Below, in pieces: positions 43,447 to 52,046 of a stretch of 64,000 nucleotides of DNA. Source of the stretch: Billgrantia azerbaijanica (lineage in GTDB: Bacteria > Pseudomonadota > Gammaproteobacteria > Pseudomonadales > Halomonadaceae); NCBI GenBank assembly GCA_004551485.1, contig SBLD01000001.1, positions 228,424 through 292,423 on the forward strand, read 5' to 3'. Below the pieces are notes generated by a model. It was given only the letters and a program-made list of their open reading frames with translations, was not told the DNA's origin and made no database searches. Position 1 is the first letter of the stretch. Each line of letters opens with the position of its first letter. The translations under genes and the position numbers were made by a program.

Positions 43447-44238
43447 ATGAGCCAGGCTTGGCGTCGCTTTGGAGCGCTCGGCGCGGTGCTGCTGGCGCTG
43501 CTGGTGAGCGGGACGCCGGCGTTCGCCCAGGAGGTGACGGTGCTGCTCGAGGCCGAGCGCCCGGCGGCGACGCCGCGCCCGTCCTTTGCCGATGCCACCC
43601 ACGGCGAGCGCCGGGCGGCGATGGTGCGCGAGCAGATCGCCGCCCAGGGGGTGAACGACGCGGCGGTGCTCGAGGCCATGCGGCGGGTGCCGCGACACCG
43701 CTTCGTCCCCGGGGTGTCGCCGGCGCGTGCCTACCGCGACTCGCCCCAGCCGATCGGCCACGGCCAGACGATCTCCCAGCCCTACATGGTCGCCTACATG
43801 ACCGAGCGGCTGTCGCTGGCGGCCGACGACCGCGTGCTCGAGGTGGGCACGGGATCCGGGTACCAGGCGGCGATCCTCGCCGAGCTGGTCGCCGAGGTGG
43901 TGACCATCGAGATCATCGGCGACCTGGCCGAGAGCGCCGCCGAACGGCTCGCGGCGATGGGCTATCGCAACATCACCGTGCTGCACGGCGACGGCTACTA
44001 CGGCCATGCGCCGCGGGCCCCCTTTGACGCCATCGTCGTCACCGCCGCGGCGGCGCACGTGCCACCACCGCTGGTGGCCCAACTGCGCCCCGGCGGGCGC
44101 CTGGTGATCCCTGTGGGGCGCAGCGGCTGGACCCAGAACCTGCTGCTGGTGGAGAAGGACGCCGACGGCGAGCTGAGCAGCCGCAACCTCGCCGCGGTGC
44201 GCTTCGTGCCGCTCACCGGCGATCACGACGGGCCATGA
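43447..44238 (+). CDS. pcm: Protein-L-isoaspartate O-methyltransferase with signal peptide
   Basis: The 263-residue protein carries the PIMT core: VPRHRFVPG, QPIGHGQTISQPYMVAYMTE, the SAM motif VLEVGTGSGYQAAILAEL, and VVTAAAAHVPPPLVAQLRPG. It methylates isoaspartyl residues for repair of damaged proteins. Unlike cytoplasmic Pcm, it starts with a clear signal peptide (GALGAVLLALLVSGTPAFAQ), so it is probably periplasmic or membrane-tethered. Its stop overlaps the next ATG (ATGA). Confidence 0.9.
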   Translation: MSQAWRRFGALGAVLLALLVSGTPAFAQEVTVLLEAERPAATPRPSFADATHGERRAAMVREQIAAQGVNDAAVLEAMRRVPRHRFVPGVSPARAYRDSPQPIGHGQTISQPYMVAYMTERLSLAADDRVLEVGTGSGYQAAILAELVAEVVTIEIIGDLAESAAERLAAMGYRNITVLHGDGYYGHAPRAPFDAIVVTAAAAHVPPPLVAQLRPGGRLVIPVGRSGWTQNLLLVEKDADGELSSRNLAAVRFVPLTGDHDGP

Positions 44239-46601
44239 GGGCGGCACCGGGCCGACTCGACCTGCTGGCCGTGGGCGGCGTCTCCGCGGCGCTGCTGGCC
44301 CTGGAGGTGCTGCTGCTGCGGCTCTTCGAGTTCAGCCACTGGTATCACTTCGCCGGCCTGGCCATCTCGCTGGCGCTGCTCGGCCTGGGGGCGGCAGGCA
44401 CCACCCTGGCGCTCGCCGGGCGCTACCGCGCCAGCCGCGGCGACGGCTGGTTCCTGGCCGGCCTCGCCGTCGCTGCCGTCGGTTTCCTGCTGGTGCTCGT
44501 CCTGCACTCCCGGGTCGCGCTGCGCCCGCTGTTCGCCGGCTGGGACAGCGGTGAACTGGCGCGCCTGCTGCTGGTGGACGGCGTCGCCTTCGTGCCCTTC
44601 TACGGCGCCGGCCTGGCGATCGGCCAGGTCTTCCTGCGCTGGCCCGAGCATACCCGCCGGCTCTACGCCGCCAACCTGATCGGCAGCGGCGTGGGCAGCC
44701 TGGGGGCCGCGGCACTGCTGGTCGTGGCGCCGGCCGCCGCGGTGCTGGCGCTGGTCGCGGCGCTGCTCTTCGCCCTGGGCGGCGGGCTGGCGCTCGCCCG
44801 CCGGCGGCGCGGGGCCGCCGGCCTGTGCCTGGCGGGGCTGCTGGTGGCGCTGGGCATTGCCGTGCGCCCACCGGCGCTGGCGGTGTCGGACTTCAAGGCG
44901 CTGGCCGAGCTGCGCGAGCGCCCCGGTGCCGAGATCCTGGCGCAAGCGCCCGGCCTGGCGGGGCGGCTCACCCTGTTGCGTGCCGACAGTCTGCGCTTCG
45001 CGCCGGGCCTGAGCCTGGGCTGGACCGAGAGCGTGCCGGCGGTGGATGCGGCGGTGGTCGGCAGCGACCGGGTGGTGCCCCTGGCGCGGCGCTGGCCGGT
45101 GGCGGCGGCGCACGCCCGCGCCTCCCTGGCCGGCCTGCCCCTGCGGCTGCGCCCCGAAGGGCGGGTGCTGGTGCTGGGCAGCGGCGCCTGGCAGACGCCG
45201 GCGCTGGCCGGCCAGCGTGCGCTCACCTGGGTGGAGCCCGACGGCCGGCTGCTCGATCTCGCCCGGGCGCGCGGTGCCGCCGAGGCGGGCCTGACGCTGA
45301 TCGAGGAGGGCGCCTGGCGCCACCTGGTGCTCGCCCCCCAGGCCCCCTATGCGCTGATCGCCTTCGACGGGGCCTGGGAAACCGGCGATGCCGCCAGCGA
45401 GGCGTACGCCCTCACCGTGGAGGGCCTGGCGCTGGCCCTGTCGCGCCTGGCGCACGACGGCCTGCTGGCGCTGCCGCTGCCGCTCGACTACCCGCCGCGC
45501 CACTACCCGCGGCTGATGGCCACCCTGGAGCGTGCCCTGACGCAGCAGGGCGCGACCGCGCCGGGGGAGCACGTCGCCGTGCTGCGCGGCCTGCAGGCGC
45601 TGCTCATCCTCGCCGCGCCGCAGCCGCTGGGCGAGGCGGACCGCACCGCGCTGCGCGACTTCGCCGCGCAGTGGCGCTTCGACCTCGCCTGGCTGCCGGG
45701 CCTTGCGCGCGAGGAAGCCAACCGCTACCACCGCCTCGACGCCCCGCTCTTCTTCGACATCGCCCGGGCCGGCTTCGCCGGCGAGCCGCTGCCGCCGGCG
45801 GCGCGCCTCTTCCACGCCGCTCCGGCCGGGCTCGATCGGCCCTATGTGTGGCGCTCGCTGGCCTGGGGCCAGGCCCCCGGGCTCGTCCGCGAGCTGGGCG
45901 GGCGCGGCTGGAGCTACCTCGACTGGACGCTGCTGCTCGCCGCGGTGACCACCGGGGTCGTCGCCGTGCTGGCGTTCACGCTGATCCTGCTGCCGCTGGG
46001 GCGGCTGCCGCCCATCGGCGCGCCCTTCGGCCGGCTCTCGGTTGCCGGCTACTTCACCACCCTGGGGCTTGGCTACATCGTCGTGGAGCTGGTCTTCTTC
46101 CAGCGCCTGATCCTCTACCTGGGCGAGCCGGTGCTCGCCGCGGCGCTGGTCTTTGCCACCTTCCTGGTCGGCTCTGGCCTCGGCAGCGCCATGACCCCGG
46201 AGGCGGCCAGCCGTCGGAGCCTGGGGCGGATCTACGGTGCCGTGGCCGCCGGCCTGGCGCTGGCCCTGGTGCCCTTCCTGGCCGTGCGCACGCTCAGCCT
46301 GCCCGACCTGCCGCTGCGCGCCGCGCTGCTGGTGGCCCTGCTGCTGCCGCTGGCCTGGGCCATGGGGCGTCCCTTCCCCTGGGCGCTGCGCCAGCTCGCC
46401 GGCGAGGATCGCTGGATTCCCTGGGCCTGGGGCATCAACGGCTTCGCCTCGGTGCTCGGCGCCTCGCTCGCGCCGCTGCTCAGCGTCCACCTGGGGCAGG
46501 GCACCACCCTGGTGGCGGGCGCGCTCGGCTACGCGGTGGCCTTTACTATCGCCGCTCACTGGCTGGCGCGCCGGCCAGCCGCTGTTCCACCTGGTCGATG
46601 A
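44235..46601 (+). CDS. Large SpeE-like polytopic membrane protein
   Basis: The 788-residue protein has about seven N-terminal transmembrane helices, a soluble Rossmann-type spermidine-synthase-like domain in the middle (GRVLVLGSGAWQTPALAGQ, LAPQAPYALIAFDGAWETGD) and another block of seven or so helices at the C terminus. The SAM-binding glycines are only partly kept, so catalysis is doubtful. It is translationally coupled to the exported isoaspartyl methyltransferase. Its last 56 nt overlap the convergent SRPBCC gene. Confidence 0.8.
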   Translation: MRAAPGRLDLLAVGGVSAALLALEVLLLRLFEFSHWYHFAGLAISLALLGLGAAGTTLALAGRYRASRGDGWFLAGLAVAAVGFLLVLVLHSRVALRPLFAGWDSGELARLLLVDGVAFVPFYGAGLAIGQVFLRWPEHTRRLYAANLIGSGVGSLGAAALLVVAPAAAVLALVAALLFALGGGLALARRRRGAAGLCLAGLLVALGIAVRPPALAVSDFKALAELRERPGAEILAQAPGLAGRLTLLRADSLRFAPGLSLGWTESVPAVDAAVVGSDRVVPLARRWPVAAAHARASLAGLPLRLRPEGRVLVLGSGAWQTPALAGQRALTWVEPDGRLLDLARARGAAEAGLTLIEEGAWRHLVLAPQAPYALIAFDGAWETGDAASEAYALTVEGLALALSRLAHDGLLALPLPLDYPPRHYPRLMATLERALTQQGATAPGEHVAVLRGLQALLILAAPQPLGEADRTALRDFAAQWRFDLAWLPGLAREEANRYHRLDAPLFFDIARAGFAGEPLPPAARLFHAAPAGLDRPYVWRSLAWGQAPGLVRELGGRGWSYLDWTLLLAAVTTGVVAVLAFTLILLPLGRLPPIGAPFGRLSVAGYFTTLGLGYIVVELVFFQRLILYLGEPVLAAALVFATFLVGSGLGSAMTPEAASRRSLGRIYGAVAAGLALALVPFLAVRTLSLPDLPLRAALLVALLLPLAWAMGRPFPWALRQLAGEDRWIPWAWGINGFASVLGASLAPLLSVHLGQGTTLVAGALGYAVAFTIAAHWLARRPAAVPPGR

Positions 46602-46983
46602 TGTCGCGGCTCAGCCGCTGCAGCAGCGGCTTGGCGGCCAGCCGCACCGCCTCCTCGGCGGCACGGCTGGCCAGGTGGTACTCCAGCCAGAGGTGAATGC
46701 GGGTGCCCTTGGCCGAGGGCGTCAGCCGGTATACGCCGCGGTTGGGCACGCCGCTCACCGAGCGCCAGGCGAAACGAGCGGGCGGCTCGGAGGCGGTGAT
46801 CTCGACGTCGAAGGTCAGCAGCAGGCCGGCGACGCGTATCCGCCAGCGGTAGCGGTCGTCGCCCAGGCGTTCTATGGTGTCTATGACCTCGCTGTAGTCG
46901 GCGAACGACTCCACCTGGCTCACCAGGGCGAACAGCGCTTCGCGCTCCGCCGCGATCTCGGCTTCGTGCTCGATGACGGGCAT
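46546..46983 (-). CDS. SRPBCC / COQ10-like lipid-binding protein
   Basis: The 145-residue protein (MPVIEHEAEIAAEREALFAL) shows the START-like pattern: VSQVESFADYSEVIDTIERL, a beta-sheet with RYRWRIRVAGLLLTFDVEIT, and the long C-terminal helix EEAVRLAAKPLLQRLSRDII. Such proteins bind hydrophobic ligands such as polyketides or ubiquinone. It is convergent with, and overlaps, the SpeE-like gene. Confidence 0.85.
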   Translation of the reverse strand: MPVIEHEAEIAAEREALFALVSQVESFADYSEVIDTIERLGDDRYRWRIRVAGLLLTFDVEITASEPPARFAWRSVSGVPNRGVYRLTPSAKGTRIHLWLEYHLASRAAEEAVRLAAKPLLQRLSRDIIDQVEQRLAGAPASERR

Positions 46984-47157
46984 GGCGTCTCGCTCTCGCC
47001 AGCACTTGCGACGACAGGGTTCGGGATGAACGCCATCGGGGATGACGCTTCGCAGACCGTTCCGCCGGCCGGACAGCCCGGCCGCGGGACGGTCTCCCTT
47101 GACCCTAGCACGTCCCGCCGCGGCTCGGCAGGGGAGGCCTGGCAAGGGCAGCGAGCC

Positions 47158-48675
47158 ATGAAGGTGCTGGTCATCCTCGGCCATCCCCGCCTCGACAGCC
47201 TGTGCGGCGCCTTGGCGGACGCCTTCGCCGAGGGCGCCCGTGCCGCTGGCGTGCGGCTGCGTCGGCTCGACCTCGTGACCCTCGACTTCGACCTCCACGT
47301 GCGCCAGCCCTCGCCCAACGACCAGCCGCTCGAGGTGGACCTGCGCAGGGCGCGAGAGCTGCTGCAGTGGGCGGACCACCTGGTGTTCGTCTATCCCACC
47401 TGGTGGGGCGCGACGCCCGCACTGCTCAAGGGGTTTCTCGATCGCCTGCTGGCGCCGGGGTTCGCGTTTCGTACCTGCGAAGGCGGCATCGGCTACCAGG
47501 CGCTGCTGGGCGGTCGCTCGGCGCAGTTGATCACCACCATGGACACGCCGCCGCTGATCCATCGGCTGCTCTATCGCCAGCCGGGGCGCAACGCCATGGC
47601 GCGCGCGACCCTCGGCTTCTGCGGCATCCACCCGGTGCGCTCGCTGGCGTTCGGCTCGGTCAGGACGGCCGATGCGACCCGCCGCGCGGCCTGGCTGGCC
47701 CGGGCGCACCGGCAGGGGCGGCGGCTGGCGCGGGGGCGGATCACCCCGGCGGAGCGGCTGGCGGACAAGGCCGGGGCCTGGCTGCGCGCGCTGCGCCTGC
47801 AGTTCTACCCCATGACCTGGGTGGCCTATACGGTCGGGGCGCTCGCCGCGGCTGGCGGGAGCGCGTTCGGCAGCGCGGTGTTCTGGATCGGCTATCTGTG
47901 CCTGTTCCTGCTCGAAGTGGCCACGGTACTGGTCAACGAGGTGGTCGACCTGGCCACCGATCGCCGCAACCGCTTCTTCAGCACCTTCACCGGCGGTTCG
48001 CGGGTGCTGGTGGAGGGGCGGCTCAGCCGGGGCGAGGTCATGGCGGGGATCGGCCTGGCGTTGCTGGGGTTCCTGGTCGCCACGGCCTGGCTGCTGGGCG
48101 TGACGCCCGCGGCGCTGCCGGCGGGCGCCGTGCTGGGCGGGCTGGCGATCCTGGCGCTCGGCTACACGGCGCCGCCGCTGACGCTCAGTTATCGCGGCCT
48201 TGGCGAGCTCGACGTCGCCGTTACCCACAGCATCGGCGTGATGCTGTGCGGCTTCGTGTTCCTTGGCGGTGCCTGGCACGACCCGCGGCCCTGGCTGTTG
48301 AGCCTGCCGCTGCTGCTGGCGATCCTGCCGTCCATCACGCTCTCGGGCCTTCCCGACCGCGAGGCCGATGCCGCCGTGGCCAAGCGTACCCTGGCGGTGC
48401 GCCTGGGCCCCGGCGGGGCGCTCGGGGTGGCGCTCTTCGCCACGCTGCTGGCGGCCGTTGCCGCGGTGGCCTGGTCGCTGGCGGGGCTGGGCGCGGGCGC
48501 CTACGCCGGCATCGGCTGGGTGGTCGTGCCCCATGGGGCCTGGCTGGCCTGGCGAGTGGTACGCCAGCTGCGCGCCGACGCCACCCCCGGGCGCATCGAC
48601 GGCCTGATGGCCGTCTCGCTCGGCTATGTGTTGTGGTTCGGGCTATGGCCGCTCTTCCGCCTGGCCGGCGGGTAG
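47158..48675 (+). CDS. Fusion of flavodoxin-type NAD(P)H:quinone oxidoreductase and UbiA prenyltransferase
   Basis: In this 505-residue protein the first ~195 residues are an NQO/MdaB-type flavodoxin fold (MKVLVILGHPRLDSLCGALA, HLVFVYPTWWGATPALLKGF, GIGYQALLGGRSAQLITTMD). From about 215 on lies a UbiA membrane prenyltransferase with both aspartate motifs, NEVVDLATD at about 260 and LPDREADAAVAK at about 400. Prenylation of an aromatic ring and reduction of the quinone would be done by one polypeptide at the membrane. The ATG at 47158 has a modest AAGGGCAG site. Confidence 0.85.
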   Translation: MKVLVILGHPRLDSLCGALADAFAEGARAAGVRLRRLDLVTLDFDLHVRQPSPNDQPLEVDLRRARELLQWADHLVFVYPTWWGATPALLKGFLDRLLAPGFAFRTCEGGIGYQALLGGRSAQLITTMDTPPLIHRLLYRQPGRNAMARATLGFCGIHPVRSLAFGSVRTADATRRAAWLARAHRQGRRLARGRITPAERLADKAGAWLRALRLQFYPMTWVAYTVGALAAAGGSAFGSAVFWIGYLCLFLLEVATVLVNEVVDLATDRRNRFFSTFTGGSRVLVEGRLSRGEVMAGIGLALLGFLVATAWLLGVTPAALPAGAVLGGLAILALGYTAPPLTLSYRGLGELDVAVTHSIGVMLCGFVFLGGAWHDPRPWLLSLPLLLAILPSITLSGLPDREADAAVAKRTLAVRLGPGGALGVALFATLLAAVAAVAWSLAGLGAGAYAGIGWVVVPHGAWLAWRVVRQLRADATPGRIDGLMAVSLGYVLWFGLWPLFRLAGG

Positions 48676-48798
48676 CGGCGTGGCCATAGCCGCGACGCCA
48701 GGGCCAGCAGCACGGCGCACTCGGCTACGTGGTGGCCTTTACTATCGCCGCTCACTGGCTGGCGCGCCGCCGCGCGGGCGGCGGTTGCGGAGCAGCCT
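48652..48798. pseudogene. Patchwork of duplicated gene ends
   Basis: Two fragments lie end to end. On the minus strand, 48627-48720 encodes LASRLWPRRYPPARRKSG, a copy of the DUF6064 protein C terminus (RLLPRRYPPARRKSG at 51350-51400), with 26 nt (48652-48677) identical to 51354-51379. On the plus strand, 48720-48769 copies 46524-46573, the 3' end of the SpeE-like gene, with one mismatch in 50 nt. Confidence 0.85.
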
Positions 48799-48996
48799 GA
48801 CATCGGGCTCGATCTTGGTCTGGCAATGGCGCTGGTAGCTATCTGCTTGCCGGCGAGGCGCAACGTTTCGCCAGGGTGCGGGCCCGTGCTATCCTGCCGG
48901 CCTTCCATCACCCCGCCCCGCCCCTGCCCTGGCCTGAGGGCTTGCGCTCCCCCGTTTGCCGTCCCGGCGCCCGCCTTTTTCTGCAGGTTTATCTAC

Positions 48997-50406
48997 GTGT
49001 CTGTTTTTTCATCCGATTTCGCTGCGTTGCCGCTGGCACCGGAGCTGCTGGCCAACCTTGATTCTCTTGGCTACCACGCCATGACGCCGATCCAGGCGCA
49101 AAGCCTGCCGCCCATGCTGGCGGGCCGCGACGTGATGGCCCAGGCGAAGACCGGCTCGGGCAAGACCGCGGCCTTCGGCCTGGGGCTGCTGTCGCGTCTC
49201 CGGGTGGAAAGCTTCCGGGTACAAGGGCTGGTGCTTTGCCCGACCCGCGAACTGGCAGATCAGGTGGCCGGCGAGATCCGCCGCCTGGCGCGCAGCCTGC
49301 CCAACGTCAAGGTGCTGACCCTGTGCGGCGGCGCCCCGCTGGGACCGCAGTTCGCTTCGCTGGCGCATGGCGCGCATATCGTCGTCGGTACGCCGGGCCG
49401 TGTGGCGGAACACCTGCGCAAGGGCTCGCTGGAGTTGCACTCGCTGGCGACCCTGGTGCTGGACGAGGCCGATCGCATGCTCGATATGGGCTTCCAGGCG
49501 GCGATGGAGGCGATCATCGATGAGACGCCGGCCAGCCGTCGGATCTGGCTGTTCAGCGCCACCGGCCTGCAGGGCCCCGGCACCGAGGCGATTCGCGCCA
49601 TCGCCGAGGGGCTGATGCGGGAGCCGGTCACGGTGGCGGTGGCCGAAGCCCATGACGCGACCACGATCCGCCAGCATTTCTACCGGGTGGCGGAGGAGTC
49701 GGCGCGCTGGGAGGCACTGCGTCGCCTGTTGCTGCAGTTTCGGCCGACGTCCAGCGTGGTGTTCTGCAATACCAAGCGCGAGACCGACGAGGTCGCCGAT
49801 GCCCTGAACGCGGCCGGCTTCAGCGCCCTGGCGTTGCATGGCGATCTCGAGCAGCGCGACCGTGATCGCCTGCTGGTGCTGTTCGCCAACGGCAGCGTCT
49901 CGATCCTGGTGGCCACCGATGTGGCCGCCCGCGGCCTGGATATCGATGCCCTGGACGCGGTGTTCAACTACCGGCTCGCCCGCGAATGCGAGGTGCATGT
50001 CCACCGCATCGGGCGTACCGGCAGGGCCGGTGGTTCCGGAGTGGCCTGCACGCTGGTCACCGCGCAGGAGGACTACCGGCTGGCGCGGCTCGCCGACTTC
50101 CTTGGCGAGACCCTCGAGACCGAACCGCTGCCTTCCCGCGCGGTGCTCGAGCGCGCGCCCATCACGCCGGCCATGACGACGCTCCAGCTCGGGGGCGGCA
50201 AGAAGCAGAAGCTGCGCCCCGGCGACATTCTCGGTGCCCTGACCGGCGAGGGAGGCATTGCCGGTGACCGGGTGGGCAAGATCAAGGTGCTGGCCACCAG
50301 CGCTTACGTGGCCGTGGAGCGCGACGTCGCCCGGGCGGCCCTCGACCGGCTGGGCAACGGCACGCTCAAGGGGCGCTCGTTCCGGGTGCGTCGCATCAGC
50401 CGCTGA
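48997..50406 (+). CDS. dbpA: ATP-dependent RNA helicase DbpA
   Basis: The 469-residue DEAD-box protein has Q motif GYHAMTPIQAQ, Walker A AKTGSGKT, PTRELADQV, DEADRMLDMGF, SAT, and the C-terminal motifs HGDLEQRDRDRLLVLFANGS, ATDVAARGLDID and HRIGRTGRAG. The RNA-binding tail (GGKKQKLRPGDILGALTGEG) marks DbpA, which acts on the 23S rRNA peptidyl-transferase hairpin in 50S assembly. GTG 48997 was chosen by family length. Confidence 0.93.
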   Translation: MSVFSSDFAALPLAPELLANLDSLGYHAMTPIQAQSLPPMLAGRDVMAQAKTGSGKTAAFGLGLLSRLRVESFRVQGLVLCPTRELADQVAGEIRRLARSLPNVKVLTLCGGAPLGPQFASLAHGAHIVVGTPGRVAEHLRKGSLELHSLATLVLDEADRMLDMGFQAAMEAIIDETPASRRIWLFSATGLQGPGTEAIRAIAEGLMREPVTVAVAEAHDATTIRQHFYRVAEESARWEALRRLLLQFRPTSSVVFCNTKRETDEVADALNAAGFSALALHGDLEQRDRDRLLVLFANGSVSILVATDVAARGLDIDALDAVFNYRLARECEVHVHRIGRTGRAGGSGVACTLVTAQEDYRLARLADFLGETLETEPLPSRAVLERAPITPAMTTLQLGGGKKQKLRPGDILGALTGEGGIAGDRVGKIKVLATSAYVAVERDVARAALDRLGNGTLKGRSFRVRRISR

Positions 50407-50427
50407 GGCGATGTGTAACGTACTACG

Positions 50428-50451
50428 CCCGCGGGATTCCGAGCCCGCGGG
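50428..50451. terminator. Hairpin between dbpA and the RIO kinase gene
   Basis: CCCGCGGG is repeated in inverted form at 50428-50435 and 50444-50451 around an 8-nt loop. Only CCCTCTGT follows, so it may partly terminate or attenuate. Confidence 0.4.
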
Positions 50452-50471
50452 CCCTCTGTCAACGGGGTGAC

Positions 50472-51329
50472 ATGAAGATACCCAAGCGATTGCAACCGCT
50501 GGTCGATGACGGCCTGATCGACGCGGTCGAGAGCCAGCTGATGAGCGGCAAGGAAGCCCAGGTGTACGTGGTACGCTCGGGCGGCGAGCGACGTTGCGCC
50601 AAGGTCTTCAAGGAGGCCAAGCAGCGCAGCTTCAAGCAGGCCGTGCAGTACCAGGAAGGGCGCAAGTCGCGCAACAGCCGGCAGGGCCGGGCCATGGCCA
50701 AGAAGACTCGCTACGGGCAGAAGGAGCAGGAACAGGCCTGGCTCAACGCCGAGGTCGATGCCCTCTACCGGCTGGCGGCGGCGGATGTGCGGGTGCCCCG
50801 GCCCCACGGTTTCGTCGACGGCGTGCTGCTGATGGAAATGATCGCCGATGCCGAGGGCCTGGCCGCTCCGCGACTGGATGACGTCGCCCTGACCGCCGAG
50901 CAGGCTCGCGAATACTACGCCAAGGTGATCGGCGATGTGGTGCGCATGCTGTGCGCCGGCCTGGTCCACGGCGATCTCTCCGAGTTCAATGTGCTGCTTG
51001 CCGCTGATGGCCCGGTGATCATCGACCTGCCCCAGGCGGTGGACGCGGCCGGCAACAACAGCGCCGCCATGATGTTCGAGCGCGATGTCGACAACATGCG
51101 TCGCTATTTCGGCCGCTTCGCCCCGGAGCTGCTGGCAACCGACTACGGCAAGGAGGTCTGGGCGCTCTTTGAAGCCGGCGATCTCCATCCCGACAGTCGG
51201 CTGACCGGCTGCTTCGAGCACGAAACCGGCGCCGTGGACGTGGACGAACTGATGGCCGTGATCGAGGACGTGCGGGAAGCGGAGGCCGAGCGGCGGGCGC
51301 CGGCCTGGGAAGACCTGGACGACCGTTAG
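50472..51329 (+). CDS. RIO-type serine/threonine kinase
   Basis: The 285-residue protein has the ATP loop MSGKEAQVYVVRSGGERRCA with the lysine in AKVFK, the catalytic loop LVHGDLSEFNVLL and the metal-binding aspartate in IIDLPQAVD. It resembles the Pseudomonas PA4780 RIO kinases. The ATG lies 66 nt after dbpA, suggesting co-transcription. Eukaryotic RIO kinases act in ribosome assembly; the neighbour DbpA hints at a similar link, which is inference. Confidence 0.9.
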   Translation: MKIPKRLQPLVDDGLIDAVESQLMSGKEAQVYVVRSGGERRCAKVFKEAKQRSFKQAVQYQEGRKSRNSRQGRAMAKKTRYGQKEQEQAWLNAEVDALYRLAAADVRVPRPHGFVDGVLLMEMIADAEGLAAPRLDDVALTAEQAREYYAKVIGDVVRMLCAGLVHGDLSEFNVLLAADGPVIIDLPQAVDAAGNNSAAMMFERDVDNMRRYFGRFAPELLATDYGKEVWALFEAGDLHPDSRLTGCFEHETGAVDVDELMAVIEDVREAEAERRAPAWEDLDDR

Positions 51330-52045
51330 CGGGCATTTTGCTTTGCGCTGCCACTCTTCCGCCTGGCCGGCGGGTAGCGACGCGGCAGGAGGCGCGCCGC
51401 CACGGCGACCAGCACGGCGAGCAACGGCAGCCAGGCGCCGGGGGCGTTGAGCAGGTAGAGCGTCAGGGCGCTGCCCAGGCACCACAGGGCGGGGATCACC
51501 AGCAGCACGCCGGCGGCGCGCGGGGGGTGGACGATGGCCGCCACGCCCAGGGTGGCGATGGCGAGCGGGTCGGGGGTGAGGCCGACCACCTCGGCGCCGG
51601 CCAGGCCTCGGCCGAACAGCGCCGCGGTGAGGGGGTGCAGGATCACGGCGTAGACGACGAGCGCCACGCCCAGGGCGCGCGGCAGGTGCCAGCGTGCCGG
51701 CAGCTTGAGTCCGCCGCGCCACAGGCCGAAGGCGAGCAGCAGCAGCGCCTCGAACGCGAACAGCGGCACCACGTAGCGGATGCCCCAGTTGATGGGCGCG
51801 TAGCGCTGCCACAGGAAGCCCCAGGCGACGAACGCCCAGGCCGCGGCGAGCAGGACGAAGAGCGTGCGTCGGGGCACCGGGCGTGGCATGAGCAGGATCG
51901 CCACGCCGGCGATGCCGAGCGCCAGGGCCAGCAGCTGGGCCGGCCACAGCGCCTGGTTGTGCAGCACGAAGAGCCGCTCGTAGACGCGCAGCGAGAACAT
52001 CAGGAAATCCTCGGGCCGGTAGGTCCACCACTCGCTCATGCCCAT
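51326..52045 (-). CDS. DUF6064 membrane protein
   Basis: The protein (237-239 residues; starts MGMSEWWTYRPEDFLMFSLR or two codons later) has about seven transmembrane segments and the family pattern RVYERLFVLHNQALWPAQLL. It lies just after the TAT-exported aldo/keto reductase gene on the same strand. Its stop overlaps the convergent RIO kinase stop. The C-terminal 15-20 residues recur as a remnant at about 48650-48700. Confidence 0.75.
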   Translation of the reverse strand: MGMSEWWTYRPEDFLMFSLRVYERLFVLHNQALWPAQLLALALGIAGVAILLMPRPVPRRTLFVLLAAAWAFVAWGFLWQRYAPINWGIRYVVPLFAFEALLLLAFGLWRGGLKLPARWHLPRALGVALVVYAVILHPLTAALFGRGLAGAEVVGLTPDPLAIATLGVAAIVHPPRAAGVLLVIPALWCLGSALTLYLLNAPGAWLPLLAVLVAVAARLLPRRYPPARRKSGSAKQNAR

Positions 52046-52046
52046 C

